Source of the DNA: G963662605 sp963662605
GTDB taxonomy: Bacteria; Bacteroidota; Ignavibacteria; Ignavibacteriales; Ignavibacteriaceae
NCBI GenBank assembly: GCA_963662605.1
Contig: OY759785.1
Coordinates: 1,302,001 to 1,366,000, forward strand
DNA length: 64,000 nucleotides
Reading direction: 5' to 3'
Shown here: positions 26,800 through 36,069 of the stretch, in pieces
How the letters are laid out: each line of letters opens with the position of its first letter
How positions within the stretch are numbered: the stretch's first letter is position 1
Notes under the pieces: model-generated
What the model was told of the DNA's origin: nothing
Database searches by the model: none
Seen by the model: only the letters and a program-made list of their open reading frames with translations
Position numbers and translations under genes: made by a program

Positions 26800-27040
26800 C
26801 CCCTCTCCACGCCTTCGGCGGGCAGGCTTGCCAAGCAATGCTGTCAACTTAAGAATGAAGAAAAGTGAAAACGCCCTCAACCCTAACCCTTCTCCCAAAG
26901 GGAGAAGGGAATCGAAACATTGCTTTTTCTTTCTGCTTTACTTCCCTCTCCTTTGGGAGAGGGACTGAGGGTGAGGGCTTTTTTGATTTCGCTTACTAAG
27001 ATGACAGCATTGCTTGCCAAGAGAGGGGCAACGGGGTGAG
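26800..27040. repeat. Inverted-repeat element, family I, copy A
   Basis: About 240 bp, almost identical over ~190 bp to the reverse complement of copy B at 40985-41254. The element is bounded by inverted AATGCTGTCA-type ends (AATGCTGTCAACTTA near 26839; ATGACAGCATT near 27001), with GGGGAGAGG/CCTCTCC-like outer arms. It contains two internal hairpins, CCCTTCTCCC-AAA-GGGAGAAGGG and CCCTCTCC-TTT-GGGAGAGGG. No open frame of substance; MITE- or REP-like. Confidence 0.8.
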
Positions 27041-27111
27041 TTCACTTTATTAATAAACTGTGCAACAGCCACTGCATCCGGGCGTTTACATAATTTCGAT
27101 TGCTCCTGCTG

Positions 27112-30100
27112 TTAGAATGAGTATCGTGCCCCCAATTGCATTTGCCAGCGGGATAATATGTTATCACTCGAAAATGGCGTAGACACGTCGGAAAAAGAAA
27201 TTTTCGCTTTCCCCGTACCTGAATCAACGCCCAAATATTTGAATGCCGAATTGTTCTGGTCTTTTACGGTTTTTACAAATCCCCAATCGCTCTTAATCAA
27301 GTTAAGAACATTGAGAATGTCGAGTGAAATTTCGAAGTTGTGTGCCCCATAAGCATGAAGCTTCTGAACAATCTTTAAATCAACATTGTGAATCCACGGC
27401 TCTTTGGATTTATTTCTTTCAGCGATTTGTCCTCTGTGAGATTTTAGATAATCATCTGCGTTTATGAAAGCGTTTACTTTGCTCCAATCGGTTGTGATGG
27501 TCTTATCATCCGCCGCATAAAGAATCGTTTTGGAGTCCTGGTCTTTCGGGATATATATCAAATCGTTTGAGAAAGAACCATCGGCGTTGATATCGGATCC
27601 GGAACTGTTAAACGTATAGGAGAATGGGCGGCCAGACTGACCGTTATAGAATAGCGATATTGTGGTTTCATAACCGGGAAACATATCCAACGTGTACGAC
27701 AACCCGGCAAACAATCGGTGCTTTAATTCATAGTTCGAAGTCGTGAGCCCCGGACTATTGGGATCTCCGGCAATAGGATTAGTAGTCCATTGCGTAACCG
27801 CCTGACTTGAAGGAACACTGTTCAAATCTTTTGCTGTGCCGTATGTGTACCCGAAGTTCGTGTAAATTTCTTCTGCCGGAGAGCCCTGAATTTGAGCTGA
27901 GAAATTATATGAGTAGCTTTTATTCTCGTTCTTAGTAACAAAAACATCGGTGAACTTCGATTTGTAAACCGTGGAATAAACGGGGCGTCCGTCGAATGCC
28001 GTACCTGTTTGCGCACCCACCGAATAATCAACATAGTATAAATCGTTTATCGCTTTCGAATAGATAAATTCAAGAGTTCCCGTTAATCCAAACGGAAGCT
28101 TTCTATCTACTGCAATATTGAACCGCATAACCTGAGGCATTTTCAGATCAGGATCTGACGCATCAATTTCCGATGTGTACGTTTTTATTGCTGACGGCAG
28201 CCGGGAATCGCCCGCCTTGGGCTGATTATACGGGTCATAGATAAATGGAGTTCCCGCTGCAGTACTTCGGATTCTGGTTAATTCCAATCCGGTATTTAAA
28301 TAGTCGTTGGCAAGCCAGACAAACGGCAGTGAACCGGTGAATATACCTGCGCCGCCGCGCACCTGCATTATCTGATCATTTTCGACATCCCAGTTAAAAC
28401 CTAATCTGGGCGACCAAAGCAAATTACCGCTCGACACCTTATCCGTACTAATGCCGTAAGCTCCAAAGTATTTAATCAGGCTATCGTTCTTTGTCGGACT
28501 GTCCGGCAATATCGGATCGTCAAGGCGAATACCCACGGTGATTTTCAGATTCGGTAAAACTTTCCATTCATCCTGCACATAAAATCCGAGAGTTACCGCC
28601 GACAGTTTGGCTGCCCACCGCGGATCGTTTTTGCCCGGTACCGCGTAGCTATAATCATACTGTTTCGGCTTGCCGCTGATAAAATCCGCCATTGATGCAA
28701 AAGTATAGGTGCCGTAATAATCTCTTATAAACAGATTCCGGCCTTTGAAAAACTCATTGTGGGTTCCGGCAGTAATAATGTGCTCACCAAGATAGTAGGT
28801 AAAGTTGTCGGTGAACTCAATAACATCCTGATCAACTTCATTCGCTTGTGAAAAAGGTTCTCCGCCCGCGTTCAGTACGAGTCCTTGTTCGGTGACCGAT
28901 ATAGACGAATAAGGCCGGATGTTTTCACCCTGTCGGCGGTCGCGTATCCTTAACAATCCCAGAATCATTTCATTTGACATTGTATTGCCAAACGTGCTGG
29001 AAAGCTGGAGCACAGTGGAATTTGTTCTGGTATTGAATTTATATGCACGATCCGGAAATTCTAGAGTACTCACTCCGGGACTGATAATCTCATCACTTCC
29101 GTAGACATAATTATGTCGCAGCGTGAGCTTATGAGCATCTGAGATGTTCCAATCCAACCGGGTAAACAATTTTTGCGAAGGACGAAGTTTTGTAATAGCA
29201 TTATAATTTCCCGGATCGTAACCGTATTTATTTGTTAGAGTATTTCTGAATACATTTCCGAGGCTGTCTATTTTAGAGCGGCTCAGTGCAGTATTCTGTG
29301 TTAGTGAAATGTTCGAAACAGCTTCATCTCTTTTCGTCAATTCACCGCTGACAAAATAAAACAACTTATCGCGGAGAATGCTGCCGCCGACACTTGCTCC
29401 AGCCTGATATTCGGTGAATTCAGCGAGCTTAGCCTTTAATGCGTCTGGACTGTAACCTGATACATTTTGATTTCGTCCATAGTAAAAGCCGCCGACTTTT
29501 AAATCATTCGTTCCGGATTTTGTAATAGCATTGATACCGCCGCCGGTAAATCCGCCGAGTTTAACATCATAAGGGGCAATGACGACCTGAAACTCCTGTA
29601 CCGATTCAAGACTAAGGGGATTGATACTTGCCTGTCCGCCCGGTGCGCCGGTTGAGCCCAGCCCGAATTTATCATTGTACTGTGTGCCGTCTACCTGAAT
29701 ATTATTGTATCTGTTGTTTCTTCCCTGAGCGCTGAAACTTGTTCCGCTGAATTGCGGGGTAAATTTTACAAAGTCCTGAAGGCTTCTTGCAACGGTAGGG
29801 AATTCATTGATGATTTCGTTTGAAACGTTTGTAGCAGCTCCGGTTCTATCCGAGCTGATGATGGAAGAACGGTTTGCCGTAATAGTGACTTCGGATGCCT
29901 GCCAGGCTTCGTTTTCAAGTTTGAAATTGAATTCGATATTACTGCTTAATTTCAGGCTGATGTTTTTGACTTCCTGTTTTTTGAAGCCCACGTAGGAAAC
30001 AGAAATAGTATACGGACCACCGGCTTTCATATTGGAGATATTATATAAGCCGTCAACTCTGGTCGTAGAACCGAATATGGTTCCGGTCGGTACATGAAGA

Positions 30101-30252
30101 GCCACAATGACCGCCCCCGGAAGTGGTTCGCCGTTTGCATCGGTGACCCGTCCGTTAATCGCCGCGCTGGTAGATCCTTGTGCGTGCAGGATTTTAGGAA
30201 ATGTCATCAGGAAGAGTAATGTCACAAATAAAACGGTCAACAGCCTGAACAT
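27112..30252 (-). CDS. TonB-dependent outer-membrane receptor with carboxypeptidase-regulatory-like N-terminus (Oar/SusC-like)
   Basis: 1046 residues with a signal peptide (to ~25, ILHAQG) and the start fixed by CCGGAGAAG before the ATG. A CarboxypepD_reg/CNA-B-like domain (~30-118: INGRVTDANGEPLPGAVIVA ... TISVSYVGFKKQEV) precedes the plug (~140-240, with VDGTQYNDKFGLGSTGAPGG and AITKSGTND) and a large beta-barrel ending LGARYSF with the terminal Phe. Internal segments such as FYVQDEWKVLPNLKITVGIRLD are typical TonB receptor strands. Such receptors import glycans or peptides, or serve as Oar-type adhesion proteins; the substrate is not evident. No SusD partner is present, so a Sus-type starch pair is unlikely. 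Monocistronic. Confidence 0.88.
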   Translation of the reverse strand: MFRLLTVLFVTLLFLMTFPKILHAQGSTSAAINGRVTDANGEPLPGAVIVALHVPTGTIFGSTTRVDGLYNISNMKAGGPYTISVSYVGFKKQEVKNISLKLSSNIEFNFKLENEAWQASEVTITANRSSIISSDRTGAATNVSNEIINEFPTVARSLQDFVKFTPQFSGTSFSAQGRNNRYNNIQVDGTQYNDKFGLGSTGAPGGQASINPLSLESVQEFQVVIAPYDVKLGGFTGGGINAITKSGTNDLKVGGFYYGRNQNVSGYSPDALKAKLAEFTEYQAGASVGGSILRDKLFYFVSGELTKRDEAVSNISLTQNTALSRSKIDSLGNVFRNTLTNKYGYDPGNYNAITKLRPSQKLFTRLDWNISDAHKLTLRHNYVYGSDEIISPGVSTLEFPDRAYKFNTRTNSTVLQLSSTFGNTMSNEMILGLLRIRDRRQGENIRPYSSISVTEQGLVLNAGGEPFSQANEVDQDVIEFTDNFTYYLGEHIITAGTHNEFFKGRNLFIRDYYGTYTFASMADFISGKPKQYDYSYAVPGKNDPRWAAKLSAVTLGFYVQDEWKVLPNLKITVGIRLDDPILPDSPTKNDSLIKYFGAYGISTDKVSSGNLLWSPRLGFNWDVENDQIMQVRGGAGIFTGSLPFVWLANDYLNTGLELTRIRSTAAGTPFIYDPYNQPKAGDSRLPSAIKTYTSEIDASDPDLKMPQVMRFNIAVDRKLPFGLTGTLEFIYSKAINDLYYVDYSVGAQTGTAFDGRPVYSTVYKSKFTDVFVTKNENKSYSYNFSAQIQGSPAEEIYTNFGYTYGTAKDLNSVPSSQAVTQWTTNPIAGDPNSPGLTTSNYELKHRLFAGLSYTLDMFPGYETTISLFYNGQSGRPFSYTFNSSGSDINADGSFSNDLIYIPKDQDSKTILYAADDKTITTDWSKVNAFINADDYLKSHRGQIAERNKSKEPWIHNVDLKIVQKLHAYGAHNFEISLDILNVLNLIKSDWGFVKTVKDQNNSAFKYLGVDSGTGKAKISFSDVSTPFSSDNILSRWQMQLGARYSF

Positions 30253-30932
30253 AACTTCTCCGGTTTATAAGCAAATAATTGGATGAGTCTTCACGTGAAA
30301 ATACTTCATCGCCGCAACGTCCGCAAGCAAATTAATTTTTATTTTGCAGGTTTGGAGCCTGACCTAATTGAGAAGTTTACCCAAGAAAAAGATAAAGAAG
30401 AGAGATAAGGGTAATAAAAATAATGGGATAGGGAATTTAAAAGATGAAAAAGACTCAAGCCAAGCATAATCCATAGTAAAAAAATCAAAGGTGTTACTCG
30501 CGAATACTCCTGAAAGGAGTAAACAGGAATAACCGCCGGTGAAGTCATCGGAACCGGCGGATAGAAGCAAACCGCAGGACAACTCATCCGCGCAGCGGGT
30601 GAATAATCACACCATAAGCGTAGGCTCATATGCTACAGCGCCATAATCTGCGGTGTAAGATGCAGACATGCTTCGCCCCCTGCCGGGGACGGGAGAGGAA
30701 GTGGGTGGTGCTTCTCCTCCGGCTGCGCCGGAGGTTACCCGCCTGCATGACGCAGTCGGGCAGGTTCAAATTTTGTCCCCTTGGGACAAATCACATAAAT
30801 AATTTATGTCAGCCCGGATAGTTGTAAGGTAGAGTTAAGTTGATACAAAAAATGGGTAAACTCCTCACCTAATTCTGTTTTAAAAATTGATTTATTGTTG
30901 TAAATTGGGAATAGTTTTTTGAAACAATGTTC
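30253..30932. other. Gene-poor region between the TonB receptor and tRNA-Gly
   Basis: 680 bp. Two overlapping leftward frames of 72 and 96 codons have no recognisable features and no good start signals, so I do not call them. The right half has several short hairpins (CTCCGGCTGCGCCGGAG at ~30716, TTTGTCCCCTTGGGACAAA at ~30772, ACATAAATAATTTATGT at ~30791), suggesting decayed repetitive DNA. Confidence 0.5.
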
Positions 30933-31005
30933 GCGAGCGTAGCTCAGCTGGTAGAGCATTAGCTTCCCAAGCTAAGGGTCGCGGGTTCGAATCCCGTCGC
31001 TCGCT
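30933..31005 (+). tRNA. tRNA-Gly (anticodon CCC)
   Basis: Cloverleaf with acceptor GCGAGCG / CGCTCGC, D-arm AGCTCAGCTGGTAGAGC, anticodon arm TTAGC-TTCCCAA-GCTAA giving anticodon CCC, and T-arm GCGGGTTCGAATCCCGT. CCA is not encoded. A hairpin terminator follows 5 nt downstream. Confidence 0.95.
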
Positions 31006-31010
31006 CATAT

Positions 31011-31048
31011 AACCCCTTGTAAATGAAATATTTATAAGGGGTTTTTCT
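31011..31048 (+). terminator. Terminator after tRNA-Gly
   Basis: AACCCCTTGTAAAT pairs with ATTTATAAGGGGTT (one mismatch region) and is followed by TTTTCTTT. Confidence 0.8.
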
Positions 31049-31150
31049 TTATAATTTAATGGAGTTAAACGCTTTGGGTTCTGACAAGGGCATTCTACGA
31101 ATCCAATGGGTTCTTATGATAAATTGATGGCACCGGAGTACTGAAGAGGA

Positions 31151-31453
31151 TTGTCATTCCGGAAAATCTGCCGCAGAAGAACTAATATTTAGTGGATTTA
31201 GTCCGGCAGATTTGTCCGGAATCCAGGATTAAAAGAGCTGAGTAACCTTTAGTAGGTATTGTTTCAAAAGGTTGTTTCATGTGAAGAACTGTGTATTTTC
31301 TTTCATAAACAAGTAAAAAAAGAAATTCATAGGACAACATTGGATAATGATTCACCATGATATAATTATTCGAACTGGATTCCGGATAAATCTGTCGAGA
31401 AAATTTCTCTATTTCAACAAAGATTGCCGCGACGGATTTTCCGGAATGACAAT
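31151..31453. repeat. Inverted-repeat element, family II, copy A
   Basis: About 300 bp bounded by two palindromic blocks: TTGTCATTCCGGAAAATCTG at the left end and GACGGATTTTCCGGAATGAC at the right, each followed inward by its own partial complement (GGCAGATTTGTCCGGAATCC and CTGGATTCCGGATAAATCTG). The ~145-bp core is homologous, in reverse orientation, to the core of copy B at 38204-38520 (shared blocks include AATAATTATA, CAATGTTGTC, GAAAGAAAA/GAAGAAAAC, and TCAGNTNTTTTAAT). A 94-codon leftward frame spans the element but is interrupted in copy B, so it is not called as a gene. Confidence 0.75.
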
Positions 31454-31567
31454 CAAAATTTGCCACCTAAATTTCACATGAAGCGTTTTTGGCAGGATAC
31501 TGCGATTGGCTCAACTTTTCTTTTGCAAGAATCAGAAAAAACTACTATCTTTAGTACTCAAATTTTT

Positions 31568-31642
31568 GGGCGCTTAGCTCAGTTGGTTCAGAGCATCTGC
31601 CTTACAAGCAGAGGGTCCGGGGTTCGAATCCCTGAGCGCCCA
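31568..31642 (+). tRNA. tRNA-Val (anticodon TAC)
   Basis: Cloverleaf with acceptor GGGCGCT / AGCGCCC, D-arm AGCTCAGTTGGTTCAGAGC, anticodon arm TCTGC-CTTACAA-GCAGA giving TAC, T-arm CCGGGGTTCGAATCCCTG and discriminator A. CCA is not encoded. Confidence 0.95.
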
Positions 31643-31647
31643 CTAAC

Positions 31648-31673
31648 AAAATCCGTCGTAAGACGGATTTTTC
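31648..31673 (+). terminator. Terminator after tRNA-Val
   Basis: AAATCCGTC-GTAA-GACGGATTT stem-loop followed by a T-rich tail, a few bases after the tRNA. Confidence 0.8.
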
Positions 31674-31713
31674 ATTTTAAACAGTTCACAGTTTTAGGGT
31701 TCTTGTAAGGAGT

Positions 31714-31758
31714 GTCCGGGGTTCTCCACAGGATGCCTTTGGCAGAATCCCTCAGCAC
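31714..31758 (+). pseudogene. Interrupted fragment resembling the 3' part of tRNA-Val
   Basis: GTCCGGGGTTC (identical to the T-arm 5' side of tRNA-Val) and GAATCCCTCAGCAC (12 of 14 matching its 3' side) are separated by 20 extra bases, TCCACAGGATGCCTTTGGCA, at the point that is contiguous in the T-loop of the intact gene 70 bp upstream. The insert resembles the reverse complement of the one in the fragment at 34161-34216. It has no acceptor or anticodon arm, so it is not functional. Confidence 0.5.
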
Positions 31759-31794
31759 ATAATCTTTCTCATTCCTTGTTCTATGAGGTGTAAT

Positions 31795-32148
31795 TTAAGA
31801 TATCTCTTCAAATTTTTTTATTGCAGAATCAGTATCATCAAAAATCTGAAATACTTTATTTAAGCGGGTCAATTCAAAAAGCATGCTCACCGGAGGTTGC
31901 AAAGAGCAAATTTTTATATCCCCATTTAATGCGGCGATTTTTCTCAAACCCGAAACGATTGCGCCAAGAAAAGTACTATCTACAAATTCAACCAGCAAAA
32001 AATCAATGACAATTTTTTTTGTGGAGATATTATCAATAAAAGAATGTAATTCTGCTTTGAACGAGGACGCAATTTCTACCGTTGAATGGTTCGATAATAA
32101 TTTAACGACAGCGATATCATTTTCAAAAACCAATTCATAATTTTGCAC
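31795..32148 (-). CDS. STAS domain protein (anti-sigma factor antagonist type)
   Basis: 117 residues, a single STAS domain: an opening strand NDIAVVKLLSN, TVEIASSFKAELHSFID helix, the buried strand KIVIDFLLVEFVDSTFLGAIV with the presumed phospho-acceptor Ser in VDSTFLG, and a C-terminal helix after RLNKVFQIFDD. SpoIIAA-like STAS proteins are switched by Ser phosphorylation and bind anti-sigma or kinase partners. It is divergent from a PAS histidine kinase gene 262 bp away, with no adjacent kinase or phosphatase of the RsbW/SpoIIE type. The SiaB kinase at 20.5 kb phosphorylates SiaC, so cross-talk is not implied. Confidence 0.88.
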   Translation of the reverse strand: MQNYELVFENDIAVVKLLSNHSTVEIASSFKAELHSFIDNISTKKIVIDFLLVEFVDSTFLGAIVSGLRKIAALNGDIKICSLQPPVSMLFELTRLNKVFQIFDDTDSAIKKFEEIS

Positions 32149-32410
32149 ACCAATTCTCCTTGAAATAAGGCGTTCAACTTATATTAATAATCTGCCGATT
32201 TTTTTGTAGAATTAAATCATTTTTTGACAAGTCACTATATGCCAACAACATCTTATTAATTTATTTTAATCACTAAGTTTATACACCCAGATTGCTTGTT
32301 TTGGATGAAATTTAAAACTAACTTTAGTTAACATCGGCAATAATTAATTTTGTACTGCTTCTGAAACAGGTCATTAATGGACCGTATCCGTGAAAGAGAG
32401 GAGTGTTTCA

Positions 32411-33835
32411 ATGGGAATTCATCTGGTTTCGGCGATTTTAATTAGTATCGGCAGCTTGGTTATTCTAATCTCCGCTGCAAAAACAAACAAATTATTGAAA
32501 GTTATAAGAAGCAGCCAATATCGCTCAGCATGGGTGATATTATTTTCACTCATGGTATCCTTTGCTCTTGGATATATGCTCGTGCTCTATTGGGGGGCAA
32601 AGTACGACCCTGCAATTTTAAGCATTTTGACCGGATTGATATTCTTCTTCGGAAGCCTTTTCGTTTTTCTTACCGTGAGTGTTGGAAGCCGGACAATAAT
32701 TGAGCTATTGCAAACCACCGTTTCCCGATCATACTTGGATAATATTATTAAATCAATGGCGGACAGTCTTGTTGTTATAGATCTTGATAAACAATCAACA
32801 ATTAAAACGGTAAATAATGCGACGGTAAACCTGCTTGGCTATACGGAGGAGGAATTAATTGGTGCCTCGGTCAGTAAAATCCTCACTGATAAAGACATTG
32901 AGCTTCTCAATAAAACCAATGGGGTATCAGATCTTATTGATATCGAAATGAATTATCGTACTAAAGAAGGCACTCAGATACCGGTGAGCTTTTCTGCATC
33001 AATTTTGAAAGATCATTTTGGACAATATGTCGGGATGGTATATGTCGCCCAAGATATTAGTGAACGAAAAAATGCTGAGCAGAAAATAAAAGAGTACATT
33101 CAGAAAATAACCGAATCCGAATTAAAGCTAAAAGAGTTAAATGCCAGTAAAGATAAATTCTTTTCAATTATCGCACATGATTTAAGAAATCCATTTGGCG
33201 CGGTTTTGGGGTTTGCAGAAATTATATTTCGTGATGCTTTGGAAATGCCTCGGGAAGAGCTTGTAGAGTTTTCTACCTATATTTATAAGCAAACCCGGAC
33301 CATTTATGAGCTGCTTGAGAATTTACTTGCGTGGTCAAGGATACAAACAGGCCGTATAGAATATCACCCGGATTTCCACTCGATCGTTCAATGCATTCAA
33401 AGTTGTATTATTGTAAATCACAGCATAGCATTGAAAAAGCAAATAGAATTATCATACAATCCTGAAGGCGATGATTTTTTCTATGCCGATAAGGATATGA
33501 TTCAGACCGTTTTGAGAAATCTTTTATCCAATGCCATGAAATTTACGGCCGCGGGCGGTAGGGTAACAATTGCCTGTAAGAGACTCGAAAGGATGTTGGA
33601 GATTAGTGTCGAGGACACCGGCGCGGGAATGTCCGAAACTGATATGCAAAAACTATTCAGAATAGATGTTCATCATTCTACCCAGGGCACGGATGAAGAA
33701 AAAGGTACCGGGCTCGGCTTGCTTCTATGCAAAGAGTTTACTGAGAAAAACAACGGCAGCATCAAAGTAGAAAGCGAACTTGGGCAAGGAAGCAAATTTA
33801 CATTCACGGTGCCGGTTAAACCTTCGGAGAATTAG
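32411..33835 (+). CDS. Membrane-bound PAS sensor histidine kinase
   Basis: 474 residues from the ATG at 32411 (AGAGGAG seven bases upstream; a GTG at 32390 in frame is less likely). Three N-terminal hydrophobic spans (residues ~1-22, ~38-62, ~69-92) are joined by very short loops, so sensing is probably within the membrane or through the cytoplasmic PAS domain (~115-225, IIKSMADSLVVIDLD ... VYVAQDISERK). A short coiled coil leads to HisKA with the phospho-His in IIAHDLRNPFG (~258) and an HATPase domain (NLLSNAMKFT, EDTGAGMS, GTGLGLLLCKEF). No response regulator gene is adjacent, so it is an orphan kinase. Close in type to the kinase at 34618-35901. Confidence 0.9.
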   Translation: MGIHLVSAILISIGSLVILISAAKTNKLLKVIRSSQYRSAWVILFSLMVSFALGYMLVLYWGAKYDPAILSILTGLIFFFGSLFVFLTVSVGSRTIIELLQTTVSRSYLDNIIKSMADSLVVIDLDKQSTIKTVNNATVNLLGYTEEELIGASVSKILTDKDIELLNKTNGVSDLIDIEMNYRTKEGTQIPVSFSASILKDHFGQYVGMVYVAQDISERKNAEQKIKEYIQKITESELKLKELNASKDKFFSIIAHDLRNPFGAVLGFAEIIFRDALEMPREELVEFSTYIYKQTRTIYELLENLLAWSRIQTGRIEYHPDFHSIVQCIQSCIIVNHSIALKKQIELSYNPEGDDFFYADKDMIQTVLRNLLSNAMKFTAAGGRVTIACKRLERMLEISVEDTGAGMSETDMQKLFRIDVHHSTQGTDEEKGTGLGLLLCKEFTEKNNGSIKVESELGQGSKFTFTVPVKPSEN

Positions 33836-34160
33836 AAGGTTATATTAAAAAAGGTATGGCAATTCGGCTTTCTTCAATTGCTTCTCTCAAGATGAACAAG
33901 CTGTTTGCTAGATAGATCCAGTTTATATTTATGCAAGAAGGTAAACATATAGTATACATCTTTACTTTTTTCTAAACCGATTTCATCAGTTGATTTATAA
34001 CTATTTTTATATTATATAGACGGTTAAATACACACGACACTCCTTCTAAAACTACTTCCGCGCAAATTGCAAAAATGATGTCCCCGTAACCTATTATTAT
34101 TTAATGAGATACGGGCGTCAAAAATTCCGTTTTTCTTGACCATCCCGACTTGTCGGGAGG

Positions 34161-34216
34161 ATCCGGGGTTCTGCCGAAGGCATCCCGACTTGTCTGGAGA
34201 ATCCCTGAGCGCCCAC
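34161..34216 (+). pseudogene. Interrupted fragment resembling the 3' end of tRNA-Val
   Basis: ATCCGGGGTTC and GAATCCCTGAGCGCCCAC match the 3' half of the tRNA-Val gene at 31568-31642 (the second block is exact over 18 bases), but 27 bases (TGCCGAAGGCATCCCGACTTGTCTGGA) lie between them at the T-loop position. The insert is the inverted relative of that in 31714-31758. A terminator follows within 10 bp, as after a real tRNA. Confidence 0.55.
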
Positions 34217-34222
34217 AAAAAT

Positions 34223-34262
34223 AAAGCCTTGTAGCTAAATAAGTTACAAGGCTTTTTCTTTT
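34223..34262 (+). terminator. Strong hairpin terminator
   Basis: Perfect 11-bp stem AAAGCCTTGTA / TACAAGGCTTT followed by TTCTTTTTT. It could end transcripts from the kinase gene at 32411-33835 or from a lost tRNA gene of which the adjacent fragment is the remainder. Confidence 0.8.
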
Positions 34263-34617
34263 TTCTCGTAACCCACAATTTAGAAATTGCACATAAAATT
34301 GTACACAGTTTACGTACTTATTATAGTCACCCCAGCGCTATCATTATGGACGTATAATCAATATAAGGTTAATCATTGTGACAAGAATAGTCTTGTTCTG
34401 TACAGCGAAGCTCCGCCAACGGGCGGAAAGGTGTGTTAGCTTAGTAGTAAATGAATGTAACCATATTTAAGAGCTCCGGATGGACCGGCTCATTCTACAT
34501 TGAGGGTGATTTTGAGTCGTGTCTGCGACACTCAAATACAATCGCCACAATTTAACTACTTGGCTACCGCACCTGCGGTGCTCAGGATATAGTTGCAGCC
34601 TTTTGAATGATTTCACT

Positions 34618-35901
34618 TTATGCGAGCGTCCTCTTAACATTCGTATTAGTCGCTGATGGCAATGTAACATAGAAGTTCGTGTACTTGTCAAATTCGGATT
34701 CTACCTTGATGCTTCCTTTGTTCAACTCAATGAACTGCTTGGTGAGGATGAGTCCGAGTCCGGAGCCTTTTTGCGGGGAGTTGCCGACTTTCTTGTTCGT
34801 ATCAAGATTGAATAATTTTCCGATGTCTTCCGGCTTTATTCCAATGCCGTGATCCCGGATGAAGATGATGACGTGATCCGCATCTTCTCTGGCTGTTATA
34901 ATGATGGCTTCGCCGTCCTTGTTGAATTTCACCGCGTTATTAACCAGATTTCGAATCACTAATGTTGTGGTCTGCTCATCAGCCATGAGGTATGTGTCTT
35001 TAGGAATATCACAAAGGACTTCCATGCGGCGCTGTTTGGCAATAGGCGAGTACAAATCAACCAGGTCTTTTACGATAGGGTGGAGGTGTACAGGTTTCGG
35101 CTCGATGGTCAACTCACCTAATTGGGTGCGAGCCCACGCCAACAGGTTTTCGACTAACCGGAATGCCGTGTGCGCGGAATCCGAAACATCCTTGAGAAAC
35201 GATAACCGCATTTCCTCGCTAAGTTCGTGATACTGACTTAATAGTGTATCCGTAAATCCGATAATGCCGGCAAATGGACTGCGAAGGTCGTGTGAAATGA
35301 TTGAAAAGAAACGGTCCTTGGTTGCATTTGCCTCGCGGAGTTTTTGTTCGGATTCAATGAGCGCACGTTCCGCGCTGCGTTTTTCCGTAATGTCGTTGAT
35401 TACGCCGATAACTCCGGCGATACTGTCATCCATATTTTTCACAACCGATTTGCTGATGACAACTTCCTTGCGAAGGCCATTGCTGTCAACAATCATCGTT
35501 TCATAGTTCAGCATTTCGGTATCATCCCGAGATTCTTCAATTGAAGGCGACGCATTTTCCGGCGCATACTCGGGCATTATTTCACTGATCTGCTTTTGTA
35601 CCATGTTTTCTGCCTTCAACCCGATCAGTGATTCGAAGAATCTGTTGCATCCAAGTATATTAGCATCAACATCGGCAAAATATGCCGGAACGGTCATATT
35701 ATTAAGCATTGAGATGATATAATCGCTGTAAAAGCTGGAAAAGTCCGAACCAGTAAGCTGGTTAAATATATCTCCGAATATATCAGGTGTTTCAGCCGTA
35801 GGCGAATTATCGGCAGGCTGAGCACCTTTATTCTCGATCATCTGTTCCAGTTCGTGTATCTTGGCCAGAAGTTCTTGTTTTGTCAGATCTGTGTATTTCA
35901 T
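34618..35901 (-). CDS. Cytoplasmic PAS sensor histidine kinase
   Basis: 427 residues from the ATG at 35901 (an in-frame TTG lies 9 nt upstream; neither has a clear ribosome-binding site). No membrane span. A short N-terminal coiled coil (LTKQELLAKIHELEQMIENK) precedes a PAS/PAC domain (~65-185, ISMLNNMTVPAYFADVDANI ... IGVINDITEKR), HisKA with the phospho-His in IISHDLRSPFAG (~205) and HATPase (NLVNNAVKFN, RDHGIGIKPED, GSGLGLILTKQF). Orphan kinase with no receiver domain. It is divergent from the PL11 lyase gene by ~170 bp, so control of pectin-related genes is possible but not shown. Confidence 0.9.
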   Translation of the reverse strand: MKYTDLTKQELLAKIHELEQMIENKGAQPADNSPTAETPDIFGDIFNQLTGSDFSSFYSDYIISMLNNMTVPAYFADVDANILGCNRFFESLIGLKAENMVQKQISEIMPEYAPENASPSIEESRDDTEMLNYETMIVDSNGLRKEVVISKSVVKNMDDSIAGVIGVINDITEKRSAERALIESEQKLREANATKDRFFSIISHDLRSPFAGIIGFTDTLLSQYHELSEEMRLSFLKDVSDSAHTAFRLVENLLAWARTQLGELTIEPKPVHLHPIVKDLVDLYSPIAKQRRMEVLCDIPKDTYLMADEQTTTLVIRNLVNNAVKFNKDGEAIIITAREDADHVIIFIRDHGIGIKPEDIGKLFNLDTNKKVGNSPQKGSGLGLILTKQFIELNKGSIKVESEFDKYTNFYVTLPSATNTNVKRTLA

Positions 35902-36069
35902 CGGCAGCAAATTTGTTGTTTATAAGATGGTAATTGAACGGGTTCCGAATTGAAATATATGAAAACAATCAGATTCCGCAACGTGAAGACATATTAATAA
36001 ATGATTTTCATTTATGAGATTCCTTGATTATTTTAGTGTCCATATTACACAATTACCCAAGGCGCTACC

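Larger units (their letters stand above)
33836..34617. other. Gene-poor region between two histidine kinase genes
   Basis: 782 bp between the convergent ends of the kinases. It contains an interrupted tRNA-Val-like fragment (34161-34216), a strong hairpin terminator (34223-34262) and copies of an ATCCCGACTTGTCGGGA palindrome (34142 and 34182). Leftward frames of 63-84 codons run through these repeats and are not credible genes. Confidence 0.55.

Noticed and set aside
26625..26968. Frames of 75 and 89 codons after the hemerythrin gene
   Set aside because: They run into the family I repeat, have no ribosome-binding site and read as translated repeat DNA.
30339..30629. Leftward frames of 96 and 72 codons upstream of the TonB receptor
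   Set aside because: Hydrophobic and aromatic-rich but with no start signal, no family features and two overlapping frames of equal quality.
31182..31466. Leftward frame of 94 codons
   Set aside because: It consists of a family II repeat element; the corresponding frame is broken by stops in the copy at 38204-38520.
34024..34292. Leftward frames of 84 and 63 codons
   Set aside because: They read through the terminator hairpin and the tRNA-like fragment.
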